The position numbers and the translations under genes are program-made. The notes below the pieces were generated by a model. It ran no database searches. It worked only from the letters and a program-made list of their open reading frames with translations, and had not been told where the DNA came from. A DNA stretch of 64,000 nucleotides, from assembly GCA_900468285.1 (NCBI GenBank), contig UBTF01000014.1:62001-126000 (forward strand), given 5' to 3'. Origin of the DNA: Hyphomicrobiales bacterium (GTDB taxonomy: Bacteria > Pseudomonadota > Alphaproteobacteria > Rhizobiales > Rhizobiaceae). This document shows, one piece after another, positions 35,111-45,891 of this stretch; position 1 is the first letter of the stretch; every line of letters starts with the position of its first letter.

Positions 35111-36102
35111 TGGACGCTTCGTTGCCGCCCGATGTTACCTTCGTCATCGCCGCCTATAATTCGGCTGATACGATCGCTGCTGCTGTCGAAAGCGCCTTGG
35201 CGCAAGACGAGGTCACGCTGGAAGTCGTCGTCGTTGACGATCAGTCTTCAGACAACACGCGTGAGGTCGTTCTAGGGCTATCACAACAGGATGCCCGTGT
35301 CCGACTGATTGCCCTTGAGCGCAATCTCGGCCCCGGTGGTGCCCGTAACGCAGGCATCGACGCCGCGGTCGGTCGTTGGATAGCGGTTCTCGATTCCGAC
35401 GATGTCATTCAGCCACTCAGAACGCGGCGGATGATAGACCGGGCCGAGAGCGGTACGGCAGAAATCGTCGTCGATAATCTGGATGTCGTTTATACGGATG
35501 GACGCGCCAGGGAAACGATGTTTCCGGCCAACTTCCTTGGGCAACTGGGCACACTCACGCTCGAAAATTTCATAGCCTCAAATATCATTTTCCGCTCGAC
35601 CTTCAATTTTGGCTACATGAAGCCAATGTTCCGGCGTGAGTTTCTGAACGAGAATGCCCTGCGCTTCCGGCCTGACTTGCGGATCGGCGAAGATTATCTC
35701 CTGCTGGCATCAGCACTGGCCGTTGGCGCGCGCTGCGCCATCGAGCCCTCGCCCGGCTATATCTACAATATCCGGGAAGGTTCGATTTCGCGCGTTCTGG
35801 AAATTCAGCATGTTGACGCCATGATCGCCGCGGATGAGGATTTTCTGTCCCGATACGCTCTTCCACCCGCAGCAAGCGAAGCACAAAGGATGCGAACACG
35901 CAGCCTGGTAGAAGCGCGTCACTTTCTGATGCTCGTTTCCAGTATCAAGCGCCGGTCGATCATGGATGTCATAAAAATAGCTGCAAAGGACCCAGTCGCG
36001 CTTCGGCATCTGCGGATGCCGATAGAGGCGAGGCTGAAGAAATTGCGCGGCGCGGTTTTTCCGACACCCCTTCCCACAGACATGAAGCGGCAGGCATCCT
36101 GA
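35107..36102 (+). CDS. exoO: ExoO, succinoglycan beta-1,6-glucosyltransferase (GT2)
   Basis: A 331-residue GT2 enzyme starting ATGATGGAC, with a choice of two adjacent Met codons. [61 protein letters not shown] and [20 protein letters not shown] show the usual sites. In S. meliloti ExoO adds the fifth sugar. It is the closest relative of ExoU in the window, in length and layout. It overlaps exoM by ATGA and is followed by exoN after 40 bases. Confidence 0.88.
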   Translation: MMDASLPPDVTFVIAAYNSADTIAAAVESALAQDEVTLEVVVVDDQSSDNTREVVLGLSQQDARVRLIALERNLGPGGARNAGIDAAVGRWIAVLDSDDVIQPLRTRRMIDRAESGTAEIVVDNLDVVYTDGRARETMFPANFLGQLGTLTLENFIASNIIFRSTFNFGYMKPMFRREFLNENALRFRPDLRIGEDYLLLASALAVGARCAIEPSPGYIYNIREGSISRVLEIQHVDAMIAADEDFLSRYALPPAASEAQRMRTRSLVEARHFLMLVSSIKRRSIMDVIKIAAKDPVALRHLRMPIEARLKKLRGAVFPTPLPTDMKRQAS

Positions 36103-36142
36103 TTTGTTTGGACCCGCTTATCGAACCTTCAAGGAGAACGCC

Positions 36143-37048
36143 ATGGACCTTAACAGGACAGTCAGAAAGGCCGTAATCCCCGTCGCCGGTAACGGCACGC
36201 GCTTCCTGCCCGCAACCAAGGCAATGCCCAAGGAAATGCTGACCATCGTTGACCGGCCGGTGGTTCAGTATGCGGTGGACGAGGCCATGCAGGCCGGTAT
36301 CGAGCACATTATTTTTGTGACCAGCCGAAACAAGACAGCCATCGAAGACTATTTCGATAGCGCGCCCGAACTCGTCAACACGCTAACGCGCTCTGGCAAG
36401 ACCATGCAGGTCTTGCAACTCGAAAAGATGCTGCCCATTGCCGGCACAGTCAGCTATACACGTCAGCAGGTGCCGCTCGGCCTTGGTCATGCCGTATGGT
36501 GCGCAAGAGAACTCGTCGGCAAGGAGCCGTTCGCCTTGCTGCTGCCCGATATGGTTTCTTATGGTGCACGCGGCTGCATCGCTGGTCTCATGGAACTCTA
36601 TGATGAGGTCGGCGGAAATATCGTCGGTACGGAAGAATGTGCTCCGGATGAGACATCGTCCTACGGCATTGTCGGCGTTGGTGACACCGTCAGCCACGGT
36701 TTTCGCGTAACAGAAATGGTTGAAAAGCCGGAACCATCTGCGGCTCCATCCAATTACTACCTTAATGGCCGTTATATTCTGCAGCCAGAAATATTCGATA
36801 TTCTTGCCAAGCAGGAGCGCGGTGCAGGCAATGAAATCCAGTTGACGGATGGCATGAAGCGTTTGGGGGAGATACAGCCGTTCCACGGACAGAAGTTCGG
36901 CGGGCGGACATTCGATTGCGGCAGCAAGCAGGGATTTATCGCGGCGAATGTCGCGTTTTCCCTGATGCGCGCAGATATGGAGGCCCAGGTTTTGGCCTCC
37001 ATCAAGGAATTGGTGAGGAACCACGAAGGTCGCGTCAAAGCGGCTTGA
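36143..37048 (+). CDS. exoN: ExoN, UTP-glucose-1-phosphate uridylyltransferase
   Basis: A 301-residue enzyme that makes UDP-glucose, the sugar donor for the row of Exo glucosyltransferases. [24 protein letters not shown] is the GalU-type nucleotide site. [29 protein letters not shown] and [14 protein letters not shown] follow, with a final [24 protein letters not shown] precedes the ATG at 36143. It is the last gene before a hairpin that separates it from exoP. Confidence 0.93.
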   Translation: MDLNRTVRKAVIPVAGNGTRFLPATKAMPKEMLTIVDRPVVQYAVDEAMQAGIEHIIFVTSRNKTAIEDYFDSAPELVNTLTRSGKTMQVLQLEKMLPIAGTVSYTRQQVPLGLGHAVWCARELVGKEPFALLLPDMVSYGARGCIAGLMELYDEVGGNIVGTEECAPDETSSYGIVGVGDTVSHGFRVTEMVEKPEPSAAPSNYYLNGRYILQPEIFDILAKQERGAGNEIQLTDGMKRLGEIQPFHGQKFGGRTFDCGSKQGFIAANVAFSLMRADMEAQVLASIKELVRNHEGRVKAA

Positions 37049-37066
37049 TCGATGAAGTTGAGTGAG

Positions 37067-37106
37067 GCGGGAAAGCACGAGAACTGCGTTCCCGCTCGCC
37101 GTTTTT
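37067..37106 (+). terminator. Terminator-like hairpin between exoN and exoP
   Basis: GCGGGAA (37067-37073) and TTCCCGC (37089-37095) form a seven-base stem with a 15-base loop. TCGCCGTTTTT follows. It could end or attenuate transcription before exoP, which begins 18 bases later with its own GGTGGG ribosome site. Confidence 0.6.
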
Positions 37107-37123
37107 AAACACAAGGTGGGTCA

Positions 37124-39472
37124 ATGCACCACAAGACCTTTAGATCGAACATGAATTTCCCGGAACCGTCCAAGGACGCCGATACGTTTATAGACCTCGA
37201 CCGCCTATGGGCCGCCGTGGTACGCCGCGCCAACATCATCGCCGCCTGCGTCATTGCGGCGATGGCACTCGCCGGTCTTTATCTCGTGATGGCGACACCC
37301 GTCTATACCGCGATGACCCAGGTGCTGCTGGACGAAAGCTTGTCCCGCTATGCTGAGGATGAATCTCCCGTGCCAGCGGCACAGATCATCGACAACCGCA
37401 TCGCAAGCGCAGTCGAAATCCTCAAATCCAAGGAAATGGCGCTGACTGTCGTCGACAAGGCGAAGCTGGATAGCAACGAGACGATCGTCAATCCGCCGAT
37501 GTCGCCTGTGGACCTCGTCAAGGCATCCGTCAAGGGCGTGGTCGATCTCCTGACACCGAATTCCCCGCCCGCTTCGGAAGATGCCATGCGCAATGGACGT
37601 CGTGAGAAAGCGGCTGCCGTCATCCAGCAGGCTCTGACGGTCGAACGTGTCGGACGAAGCTCGGTCATTGCAATTTCGATCCGCTCCATTGACCGGCAGC
37701 TGGCAACGCAGATCGCAAGAACCTACGCCAATTCCTATCTGACAGAGCAGCTGAATGCCAATTTCGACGCCACCGAACGGGCCTCGGTCTGGCTTCAGGA
37801 GCGACTGACCGACCTGAACCAGCGTTCACAGGCGGCATCGCTGGCTGTCGAGAAATACAAGGCTGCAAATAACATCGTGTCTTCGCGCGGGGAGTTGATC
37901 TCCGAGGGTCAGCTTTCCGATCTGAATGGACAGCTGATCGCCGCCCAGGCTGATGCGGCAACAGCGTCAGCGCGTTACACCCAGTACAAGTCGATTGTCG
38001 ATCAAGGGCCGGAAAACGCAGTCAACAACGCAATCGTTTCGGCACGCGACACTGACAACTCCGTTATTCAGGATCTGCGCAAACGCTATATCGCCATTTC
38101 TGACCGCGAGCGCGGTGTGGTGCAGCAATTCGGCAAGGATCACCCCCAGGCCATTGCTCTCGCCAGCGAAAAGGGTGATCTGTCCCGTCAGATCTACCAG
38201 GAACTCCAGCAACTGACCGGCAGCTTCAAAAATGATTTCGACGTGACGCAGTCACGCGTTCAGTCGCTGCGTGAAAACATCGACCGTGTTGCGGGCCGCA
38301 ATTCCGAAGCCAACATGACCATGGTCAAGCTACGTGAACTGGAACAACAGGCCGCAGCACTGAAGACGCTGTACGAGTCCTATCTCGGTCGCTTCGAGGA
38401 AGCTTCACAGAAGCAATCCTTCCCGATCGCAAAAGCACGCATCATCTCCGATGCAGGTCTGCCCACCTCGCCATCCAGCCCGAAGAAGACCATGACGATG
38501 GCTCTCTCCATCGTTCTCGGCCTGATGCTGGGCGGTGGTGTCGCAGCTGTTCTGGAATTCCGGGATCGTTATTTCCACACGGGTAACGATGTGCGAGACA
38601 ATCTGCGCATGCGCTTCCTTGGCTACCTTCCCTTCATTGGAGAAAAGGGAGTTGAGACGACGAGAGCGGAAACCGGTGCGGCAACGCCGGATGTTCCTGA
38701 TACGGATATCGAGGACAACGGCCACGTCTCGTTCCAGAAAATGCTCCGCCTTGCGGTTGACAGCCCGCGCTCCAGTTTTACGGAAACGCTTCGCAACGTG
38801 AAACTGACAGCCGATGTCGTCATACAGGAACGCGAGTGCCGGGTGATCGGTGTCATCTCCTGCTTGCCCAACGAAGGCAAATCGGTCGTTGCGCTCAATC
38901 TGGCGGGTCTCATCGCCACCACGGGCAAGCGCACGCTCGTTGTGGATGCCGACATCCGCAACCCCGGCCTCAGCCGCATGTTGACCACGCGTCAGTCTGC
39001 CGGTCTGGTGGAAGTGGTTCTGGACGAGGTCCCCTGGACGAAAGCCGTCAAGGTCGACAGCCGCACCAAGATGGGCATCCTGCCAGTATCGACCAGCAAC
39101 CAGTTTGCCCACTCCAGCGAGTTGCTGGCATCGTCAGGCATGCGCAAGTTCATGGACTCGGCACGTGAAGCCTGTGATTACATCATCGTTGACCTTGCAC
39201 CCGTCGTGCCGGTCATCGACGCCAAGGCGTTCGCTTCCCAGGTTGATGGCTTTGTCTTCGTGACCGAGTGGGGCAAGACGCCAATTCAGATGGTCCAGAA
39301 CCTGATGAGCCATGAGCCGCAGATTGCCAACAAGACGCTCGGCATCGTCCTCAACAAGACGGACATGAACGAATTGCAGCGTTACGCTGGCCCTGGCGGC
39401 TCCGAGCATTATCACGAGCAGTTCTCTGCCTATTATGGGGATGCAAAGAAGCCCGCGCCTGAACCGGCATAA
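37124..39472 (+). CDS. exoP: ExoP, polysaccharide co-polymerase and autokinase
   Basis: A 782-residue inner-membrane PCP-2a protein that controls succinoglycan chain length with the ExoQ polymerase. The Wzz domain starts at about residue 20 (LDRLWAAVVRRANIIAACVIAAMALAGLYLV, first membrane segment) and is followed by a long coiled region. The second membrane segment is near 460 (TMTMALSIVLGLMLGGGVAAV). The cytoplasmic BY-kinase has Walker A LPNEGKS with Lys586 and VVDADIRNPG. A short C-terminal Tyr cluster (RYAGPGGSEHYHEQFSAYYGD) is the autophosphorylation tail. It closes the exo block at a strong terminator. Confidence 0.92.
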   Translation: MHHKTFRSNMNFPEPSKDADTFIDLDRLWAAVVRRANIIAACVIAAMALAGLYLVMATPVYTAMTQVLLDESLSRYAEDESPVPAAQIIDNRIASAVEILKSKEMALTVVDKAKLDSNETIVNPPMSPVDLVKASVKGVVDLLTPNSPPASEDAMRNGRREKAAAVIQQALTVERVGRSSVIAISIRSIDRQLATQIARTYANSYLTEQLNANFDATERASVWLQERLTDLNQRSQAASLAVEKYKAANNIVSSRGELISEGQLSDLNGQLIAAQADAATASARYTQYKSIVDQGPENAVNNAIVSARDTDNSVIQDLRKRYIAISDRERGVVQQFGKDHPQAIALASEKGDLSRQIYQELQQLTGSFKNDFDVTQSRVQSLRENIDRVAGRNSEANMTMVKLRELEQQAAALKTLYESYLGRFEEASQKQSFPIAKARIISDAGLPTSPSSPKKTMTMALSIVLGLMLGGGVAAVLEFRDRYFHTGNDVRDNLRMRFLGYLPFIGEKGVETTRAETGAATPDVPDTDIEDNGHVSFQKMLRLAVDSPRSSFTETLRNVKLTADVVIQERECRVIGVISCLPNEGKSVVALNLAGLIATTGKRTLVVDADIRNPGLSRMLTTRQSAGLVEVVLDEVPWTKAVKVDSRTKMGILPVSTSNQFAHSSELLASSGMRKFMDSAREACDYIIVDLAPVVPVIDAKAFASQVDGFVFVTEWGKTPIQMVQNLMSHEPQIANKTLGIVLNKTDMNELQRYAGPGGSEHYHEQFSAYYGDAKKPAPEPA

Positions 39473-39480
39473 ATCAATTC

Positions 39481-39510
39481 AAAAATGCCCGCTTTCTGCG
39501 GGCATTTTTT
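39481..39510 (+). terminator. Terminator at the end of the exo block
   Basis: AAAAATGCCCGC pairs with GCGGGCATTTTTT across a TTTCT loop, eight bases after the exoP stop. GC stem plus T run on the plus strand make this a textbook intrinsic terminator. Confidence 0.92.
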
Positions 39511-39591
39511 CTTGTGCATGGTGTTCTTGCTCTGGATTTGTACGGAGCTTTTGCGCATTGATGCGTAAACCTTCATGATCAGGATACCCTC

Positions 39592-40536
39592 ATGGCCGCA
39601 CCCATCGCGTTTGTTTCCCGCACGACCGACGCCAATGAAGCCGAATGGATAAGGGTACTGGCTGCCGCACTGCCAACCGAAACAATCCTGCCGTTCGGGA
39701 GCATGTCGGCAGAAGAGCGCGATCTCGCCGAGATAGCCATTGTCGCCAATCCCGACCCTGCAGATATCGCACAGCTGAAAGGCCTGAGGTGGATCCACAG
39801 TCTTTGGGCCGGCGTGGAGCGGCTGGTGGCGGAACTTGGAGCGGACGCCCCACCCATCGTTCGCCTGACAGATCCCGAGCTTTCTCGTGTCATGTCCGAA
39901 GCCGTTCTTGCCTGGACCTATTACCTGCATCGCGACATGCCAGCCTACCGTGACCACCAGAGCAAGCGCATCTGGGCCGAACTGGAATACCGGCATCCGC
40001 AAGATGTGACCGTCGGCCTCTTGGGGCTGGGGACACTTGGGACACAAGCCGCCAAGCGGCTGCAGCAGGCGGGCTTTCATACAATTGGCTGGAGCCGTTC
40101 CCACAAGGTGATCGAAGGGGTCGAGACTTTTTCGGGTGACGCCGGGCTCACGCAATTGCTGGCTAAGAGCGATATTCTCGTCTGCCTTCTCCCTCTGACG
40201 GCTGAAACGCGCGGACTGCTCAACAGGGCACGTTTCTCAGAGATGAAGACAGGCGCATCCATCATAAATTTTGCGCGTGGAGCTGTGATCGTATCCAATG
40301 ACTTGCTGGCGGCATTGGCCGAAGGGCAATTATCTCACGCAGTGCTGGATGTGTTTGAAAAAGAGCCACTTGAGCAGGATTCGCCCTTTTGGCAGCACCC
40401 GAACGTCACCGTGCTACCGCATATATCGGCACCAACGAACCGCCAGACTGCGGCCCATATCGTGGCCGACAATATCAGATCATGGCGACGGACGGGTACA
40501 TTGCCTGCAACGGTGGACATGAGCCGCGGCTACTGA
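39592..40536 (+). CDS. D-2-hydroxyacid dehydrogenase, GhrA-like
   Basis: A 314-residue NAD(P)-dependent reductase resembling glyoxylate/hydroxypyruvate reductase A. The nucleotide site is VGLLGLGTLGTQAAKRLQQAG. The catalytic Arg is in NFARGAVIVSNDLL, Glu in VFEKEPLEQDSPFW and His in LPHISAPTNRQ. AGGA precedes the ATG. It follows the exo terminator and is not part of succinoglycan synthesis. The S. meliloti exo block has thiD here instead. The substrate is not resolved beyond small 2-oxoacids. Confidence 0.87.
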   Translation: MAAPIAFVSRTTDANEAEWIRVLAAALPTETILPFGSMSAEERDLAEIAIVANPDPADIAQLKGLRWIHSLWAGVERLVAELGADAPPIVRLTDPELSRVMSEAVLAWTYYLHRDMPAYRDHQSKRIWAELEYRHPQDVTVGLLGLGTLGTQAAKRLQQAGFHTIGWSRSHKVIEGVETFSGDAGLTQLLAKSDILVCLLPLTAETRGLLNRARFSEMKTGASIINFARGAVIVSNDLLAALAEGQLSHAVLDVFEKEPLEQDSPFWQHPNVTVLPHISAPTNRQTAAHIVADNIRSWRRTGTLPATVDMSRGY

Positions 40537-40548
40537 TCGTCCCACATC

Positions 40549-43146
40549 TTATTTGCCGCCAATCTCCTCGCTGACGGCGTGGGCGAGCGCGAAACGCACG
40601 TCATTGTCGTTATAGGGTTTGCACAGCAGAACAGAACCGGCAGGGGCATTGCCCGGCAGGAAACTGTCCCCTGTTGCGAACACTATCCCGATATCCGGCT
40701 TGCGCTGTTTGATCAGCACTGACATGTCTGCGCCACTCATATCCGGCAGGCCAACGTCAGTCATGAGGACATCGATTTCCTCCCGCTCGATGAGATCAAG
40801 CGCCTGTGTCGCATTGGCTGCTTCCACCACCACATGACCACTCTCAAGCAGTATGTCAGCGGTGTTCATCCGGATCAGTTCGTCGTCTTCCACCAGAAGG
40901 ACCCGTATGGACGCCCGCTCCGGGCGATTGACGACAGCATTCCTGTCGGTGTCCCGCTCCCTGCCTGACTCCACTCTCTGCTTCTGGTTGGCAAGAACGT
41001 GCCGCAGCCGCCGCGCCAATGCTTCGCGAGTGTAAGGCTTGGACAGCAACTCTATGCCAGCATCGAGCTTGCCGCCGTGAACGATGGAATTTTCCGTGTA
41101 CCCGGAGGTGAAGAGTATCGCGAGATGCGGCAGTCGCTCCTTTGCACGTCTGGCCATTTCGCTGCTCTTCAACGGACCCGGCATGACGACATCTGTGAAG
41201 ATGACATCGATGGGAACTCCGCTTTCGGCAACCGTCAGGCCGGCCTGAGCATCACGTGCGGTCAGCACCTGATATCCGAGGTCGGAAAGCGTCTCGACAA
41301 CGGTGCTTCTGACCTCATCGTCGTCTTCAACGACGAGAATGGTTTCTGTCCCGCCGACGATGGGTCCGGTCTGAACCACGACTTCACGGTCTTCGTCAGA
41401 CAGCGAGCGCGGAAGATAGACCTTGACCGTCGTGCCCTGTCCGACCTCGCTGTAGATCTTCACGTGACCGCCGGATTGCTTGACGAAGCCATAGACCATC
41501 GAAAGGCCAAGGCCAGTCCCCTTGCCCTCGGGCTTGGTCGAGAAAAATGGCTCGAAGACTTTGTCGATAATATCAGGCGTCATGCCAGACCCGGTATCGG
41601 TGACCGCCAGCATGACATATTGACCCGGCTCCACCTCAGCATGGGTGCGGGCATAATCGAGATCGAGAGACGCATTGCCGACTTCGATGGTGAGTTTGCC
41701 AGATCCCGACATTGCATCGCGGGCATTGATGGCAAGGTTCAACAAGGCATTTTCCACCTGTGCGGGATCGGCATAGGTATTCCACAGTCCTCCTGCGGTG
41801 ATAACCTCGACCTCGACAGCCTCGCCAATCGAACGGCGCAACAGATCATCCATTCCCGCGACAAAGCGGCCGATATTGATGACACGCGGCTCCAGCGCCT
41901 GCCTGCGTCCAAAAGCGAGCAACTGGCTCGCCAGCTTTGCGCCACGGCTCACCCCTGCCAGCGCATTGGTAACCCGGCGTTCTGCGCGCTCGTTGCCAAC
42001 CACGTCCTTGGCGAGCAGTTGCAGGTTGCCAGCCACGACCTGCAGCAGATTGTTGAAGTCGTGAGCGACACCGCCGGTCAGCTGACCGATGGACTCCATT
42101 TTTTGCGCCTGCTGGAGGGCCCGTTCAGCATGGCGACGTTCAGCGATTTCGGCAGCGACGCGCGCCTCCAGCCCCTCGTTGAGTTGTCGGAGTTGATCTT
42201 CCGCCCTTATACGATGCCGGATCTCCCGCTCAAGATTGGCAGAATGCTCTCGCAAGGTTTCTTCCGCCTCGCGCTGATCGGTAATGTCGGTATGGACGCC
42301 GACCCATTCCGTTATCGCGCCCAAGTCATTGAGGGTGGGTACTGCGCGAATGGCAAAAGTCCGGTAAATGCCATCGTGACGCCTTACGCGATGCTCCCAG
42401 ATATAGGTAGACTTGGCAGCAACGGCGCGGTTCCAGCTGTCTATGGATCCTTGGCGATCGTCAGGATGAACCGCATCGGCCCAGCCGTAACCCTGATAGG
42501 CTTCGTAGCTCTGCCCGGTCAGCCCGGACCACCCCGTTTGCTCGCCGCGCATTCGTCCGTCGGGACTATTGGTCCACAAAACGCCGTGAACCGCCTCAAC
42601 CGCCGCCCGAAAGCGATTGTTGCTGGCCATCAGATTTTCCCGGCTCTCTGCCAGTTCCTGAACGGCCTTCACCTTGTCGGTGTTCTCCAACACAGTGCAC
42701 AAGACGCCATCGACCGTGCCTGCATCGTTATGAATCGGCGTATAGAACAGATCGAAGACAACCTCTTCCGGCTGCCCGTTTCTCTTCAGCACCATTTTCT
42801 GATCACGAAACGACTGGACCGAGCCGCGAAAACCGGCTTCCAGAATTTTCTGGTTCCAGTCCCATATTTCCGGCCAGATCGCAGGTACCGTGTCGCCCAG
42901 AGCGCGGGGGTGGTAATTTCCGGCAATTTCGATGTAGCCGTCATTGTAAATCATGACGTGGTCTTTTCCCCACATCAGAACTTGCGGGATTGGGGAGTTG
43001 ACGACGGAATTCACCTTGTGGCGCAGGTTGGCCGGCCACGACGACATGGGGCCGAGCGATGTCTTTGACCAGTCGTAAGAACGGACGAGATCGCCCGCTT
43101 CGCCACCACCGATCGGCCATTGACCCAATGCAGATGCTTCAGTCAT
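40549..43146 (-). CDS. PAS-containing hybrid histidine kinase with two receiver domains
   Basis: An 865-residue soluble sensor kinase. Domain order: PAS (about 25-150), PAS/PAC (about 175-300, [20 protein letters not shown]), a coiled-coil linker, HisKA with [12 protein letters not shown] (His362), and the ATPase domain with [21 protein letters not shown] and [13 protein letters not shown]. Two receivers follow: about 600-715 (VVEDDDEV, Asp in [10 protein letters not shown]) and about 745-860 ([13 protein letters not shown], Asp in [13 protein letters not shown]). No membrane segment is visible. The signal is unknown; this layout is common in rhizobia for light, redox or stress inputs. No output regulator adjoins it. 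Confidence 0.9.
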   Translation of the reverse strand: MTEASALGQWPIGGGEAGDLVRSYDWSKTSLGPMSSWPANLRHKVNSVVNSPIPQVLMWGKDHVMIYNDGYIEIAGNYHPRALGDTVPAIWPEIWDWNQKILEAGFRGSVQSFRDQKMVLKRNGQPEEVVFDLFYTPIHNDAGTVDGVLCTVLENTDKVKAVQELAESRENLMASNNRFRAAVEAVHGVLWTNSPDGRMRGEQTGWSGLTGQSYEAYQGYGWADAVHPDDRQGSIDSWNRAVAAKSTYIWEHRVRRHDGIYRTFAIRAVPTLNDLGAITEWVGVHTDITDQREAEETLREHSANLEREIRHRIRAEDQLRQLNEGLEARVAAEIAERRHAERALQQAQKMESIGQLTGGVAHDFNNLLQVVAGNLQLLAKDVVGNERAERRVTNALAGVSRGAKLASQLLAFGRRQALEPRVINIGRFVAGMDDLLRRSIGEAVEVEVITAGGLWNTYADPAQVENALLNLAINARDAMSGSGKLTIEVGNASLDLDYARTHAEVEPGQYVMLAVTDTGSGMTPDIIDKVFEPFFSTKPEGKGTGLGLSMVYGFVKQSGGHVKIYSEVGQGTTVKVYLPRSLSDEDREVVVQTGPIVGGTETILVVEDDDEVRSTVVETLSDLGYQVLTARDAQAGLTVAESGVPIDVIFTDVVMPGPLKSSEMARRAKERLPHLAILFTSGYTENSIVHGGKLDAGIELLSKPYTREALARRLRHVLANQKQRVESGRERDTDRNAVVNRPERASIRVLLVEDDELIRMNTADILLESGHVVVEAANATQALDLIEREEIDVLMTDVGLPDMSGADMSVLIKQRKPDIGIVFATGDSFLPGNAPAGSVLLCKPYNDNDVRFALAHAVSEEIGGK

Positions 43147-43285
43147 AAATCATCACCAACGAGAACGGCTGCTCTCATCCACCCAGGCCGCGCCTACAAC
43201 TGGCAACGGTCTCTACCCATTTCACACGTAAAGAGCTATCAAGCGTTTTTTTGTCGCCTGCGCAATAGCGCATTGCAACATATAG

Positions 43286-44500
43286 CTAATACGTCCGATT
43301 CCGCCAATGGAGAAGACCGTTTGCAGCTGCTTTTCCCGTCGCAAAACAAGCAGTTAAAAGATAACCGCCGGTGGGCGCTTCCCAGTCCAGCATTTCTCCG
43401 GCGACGAATATTCCAGGACGGGATTTCAGCATGAAATGATCGTCAATATCGCACCAGTCTACTCCGCCTGCGCTGGATATTGCCTCCGCGATGGGTCGTG
43501 GCGAAGTTACGGGAATGGTCGAAGCCTTTATGGCCGCAGCAAGCTGCTGAAAGGACATGTCGGCGAGGTCCGGGTGACATTCCCGCAAAAGGGCGATCTT
43601 CACCGGCGAGAGGCTGGCGGCCTTCCGAAGCCTGTTGGACAGGCTGTCTTTGCGCGGATGCCGCTCCAGATCGTTTGCAATACGGTCTTGTGTCCTGCCG
43701 GGCGCAAGATCGACAAGGAGCGTCGAACCTTTTCCCGAATTGAGGGCATCACGGACGCTTGCCGAATGCGCGTAGACCAGGCTTCCTTCGATGCCGTGGG
43801 CACTGACGACGAATTCGCCCTCGAACCGCCCTTCGCCCGACGTCAGCGCAACGGATTTTACGGGAGTACCGGCAAATCTGTCCCGAAAGTAATCGCTCCA
43901 TCCAACATTGAAGCCACAATTTGCGGGCTGGAAATCAACGACCTCAGCGCCCGCTGCCCTAAGCCAGGGAACCCAGGCACCATCCGAGCCGAGCCTAGGC
44001 CAGCTTGCCCCACCGAGGGCGATCAGGATCAGATCACTCTCGACCACAATCCGCCCATCCGATGTCTCGAATGCGAGAGCTTCGCCCTCGAAACCGACCC
44101 AGCGATGCCGGGTCTTGATCGTCACACCCTGGCGCTCTAGCCTGCCCAGCCATGCTCGAAGAAGTGGCGAGGCTTTCATCGCGACGGGAAATACCCGGTT
44201 GGACGTGCCAACGAATGTCTCCTGCCCCAGTTCCAGCGCCCAGTCGCGAACCATCTGCGGAGTGAAATCATCCAGCGCAGATCGAAGTCTCGTCTGAGCA
44301 GAGCCGAAACGGCTGACGAATGCGATATAGTCCTCGGCATGGGTAATGTTGAGGCCGGACTTGCCAGCCATGAGGAACTTACGGGCCACCGTCGGCATGG
44401 CTTCGAACACGGTTACCATCGCACCGGCTGAGGACAGAACCTCTGCGGCCATCAGGCCCGCTGGTCCGCCACCGATGATCGTCACTTGCCTGCCGTCCAT
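43286..44500 (-). CDS. TIGR03862-type flavoprotein (BaiN/HI0933-like)
   Basis: A 404-residue FAD protein. The dinucleotide site is VTIIGGGPAGLMAAEVLSSAGAMVTVFEAM, followed by the family-specific VARKFLMAGKSGLNITHAE. The C-terminus reads KSRPGIFVAGEMLDWEAPTGGYLLTACFATGKAAANGL. This matches the TIGR03862 branch of the HI0933/BaiN flavoprotein family, whose cellular reaction is not established. The ribosome site is weak. It is divergent from yigZ by 80 bases. Confidence 0.88.
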   Translation of the reverse strand: MDGRQVTIIGGGPAGLMAAEVLSSAGAMVTVFEAMPTVARKFLMAGKSGLNITHAEDYIAFVSRFGSAQTRLRSALDDFTPQMVRDWALELGQETFVGTSNRVFPVAMKASPLLRAWLGRLERQGVTIKTRHRWVGFEGEALAFETSDGRIVVESDLILIALGGASWPRLGSDGAWVPWLRAAGAEVVDFQPANCGFNVGWSDYFRDRFAGTPVKSVALTSGEGRFEGEFVVSAHGIEGSLVYAHSASVRDALNSGKGSTLLVDLAPGRTQDRIANDLERHPRKDSLSNRLRKAASLSPVKIALLRECHPDLADMSFQQLAAAIKASTIPVTSPRPIAEAISSAGGVDWCDIDDHFMLKSRPGIFVAGEMLDWEAPTGGYLLTACFATGKAAANGLLHWRNRTY

Positions 44501-44580
44501 TGCCCGAAAAATCCATATGCGTTTCTTTTCTATGCCTTATAACGATTTGCGTGTTGCGGTACATGCGCTAATGACAGGAC

Positions 44581-45171
44581 ATGTTCACACTCGCCCGCCC
44601 CGAAACCTTTGCTCAGGACATCAAGAAAAGCCGGTTCATCGCGCTGGCCAGTCCCATTGCAGATGAAGATGCGGCAAAGCGCTTCATCGAGGAACATTCT
44701 GACCCCACCGCGACGCATAATTGTTGGGCATGGCGCACCGGCCAGGTCTATCGCTTCAGCGATGACGGAGAACCTTCCGGCACAGCAGGCAAGCCTATCC
44801 TCCAAGCTCTGGACGGTCAGTCGCTCGACATGGTGGCGGTTGTCGTCATCCGCTGGTTTGGCGGCATATTGCTTGGAAGCGGCGGGCTGATGCGGGCCTA
44901 CGGCGGGACGGTAGCAACCTGCCTGAGAAACGGTGAGAAGACCGAGATCATACCGGTGACTGCAGCGCAGATGGAATGTGGATTTTCCGACCTCGCCTTG
45001 GTGAAATCCAGGTTGCAGGCTGTTCCAAATCTCTCCATCACCGCCGAGACCTTTACCGCCGATGGCGCTACGCTGCATCTCGCTGTGCCCTTGGCAACAG
45101 CTGCCGATACGGCGAAAATGGTCATGGATCTGACAAGCGGTCGCGTCACCCTTCCCCTGCCAAACCAGTGA
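44581..45171 (+). CDS. yigZ: YigZ/IMPACT-family protein
   Basis: A 196-residue protein of the UPF0029/IMPACT family. KKSRFIALASPIADEDAAKRFIEEH, ATHNCWAWRTG, FSDDGEPSGTAGKPIL and VVVIRWFGGILLGSGGLMRAYGG are the conserved blocks. A shorter C-terminal domain (about residues 135-196) follows. The biochemical role is not established; links to translation control come from the eukaryotic relative. It is followed by an RluA-type gene after 44 bases, perhaps as one transcript. Confidence 0.9.
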   Translation: MFTLARPETFAQDIKKSRFIALASPIADEDAAKRFIEEHSDPTATHNCWAWRTGQVYRFSDDGEPSGTAGKPILQALDGQSLDMVAVVVIRWFGGILLGSGGLMRAYGGTVATCLRNGEKTEIIPVTAAQMECGFSDLALVKSRLQAVPNLSITAETFTADGATLHLAVPLATAADTAKMVMDLTSGRVTLPLPNQ

Positions 45172-45215
45172 CAATGCAGACCTCGCCTTCGCAGAAATTC
45201 GTGATATGAGGCAGC

Positions 45216-45884
45216 ATGACAACAGAGCTTGCCAATCCTGTCTATAATCCTCCCATGGAGCCTTACGTCTCGATCATCTATCAGGACGAGGATTTTCTTG
45301 TTCTCGACAAGCCGAGCGGACTGCTGTCCGTGCCTGGCCGGGATCCTGCTTTGTCGGACAGTTTGGCGACAAGAGTTCAGAAGACATTTCGCAACGCTTT
45401 GATGATCAATCGGCTGGATAAGGACACGTCCGGCATCGTCCTGATGTCTCTGAACAGAAGGGCCCATGCGGCAATCGCGCGGCAGTTCGAGGAGCGCACG
45501 ACCGAGAAATCATATGTCGCGGTGGTCTGGGGCACTGTGGCGGACGAAAGTGGCTACATCGATCTGCCACTTGCAATCGACCCCGACAACAAGCCAAGGC
45601 ACCGTGTGGACTTCACAAACGGAAAGAACGCCCAGACGGATTGGCAGGTGCTGGAGCATCTTTCACTTCCCGCCACGCGGCTCAGGCTCCATCCCCTAAC
45701 CGGCCGAACCCATCAACTGCGTGTGCACATGAAAGCCCTTGGGCATCCCATCCTCGGAGACGAGTTTTATTCCGAGGGCGATGCGCTGGCCGCTGCCCCG
45801 CGTTTGCTGCTGCACGCGGAAAAACTTGGGTTTCGCCACCCGGACGGACAAGATATCAGCTTTAGCAGCCCCTGCCCTTTTTGA
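45216..45884 (+). CDS. RluA-family RNA pseudouridine synthase
   Basis: A 222-residue pseudouridine synthase without an S4 domain. FLVLDKPSGLLSVPGR is motif I; INRLDKDTSGIVLMSLN holds the catalytic Asp68; LHPLTGRTHQLRVHMKALGHPILGD is motif III. It is the length of RluA, which modifies 23S rRNA U746 and tRNA U32, and is the likely counterpart, but substrate choice cannot be read from sequence. GAGG precedes the ATG. Confidence 0.88.
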   Translation: MTTELANPVYNPPMEPYVSIIYQDEDFLVLDKPSGLLSVPGRDPALSDSLATRVQKTFRNALMINRLDKDTSGIVLMSLNRRAHAAIARQFEERTTEKSYVAVVWGTVADESGYIDLPLAIDPDNKPRHRVDFTNGKNAQTDWQVLEHLSLPATRLRLHPLTGRTHQLRVHMKALGHPILGDEFYSEGDALAAAPRLLLHAEKLGFRHPDGQDISFSSPCPF

Positions 45885-45891
45885 GACGACA

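Noticed and set aside
40999..43068. Long plus-strand open frame of about 690 codons antisense to the hybrid histidine kinase
   Set aside because: It lies wholly opposite a gene with clear PAS, HisKA, ATPase and receiver motifs and has no recognisable domain or ribosome site; it is a GC-bias shadow.
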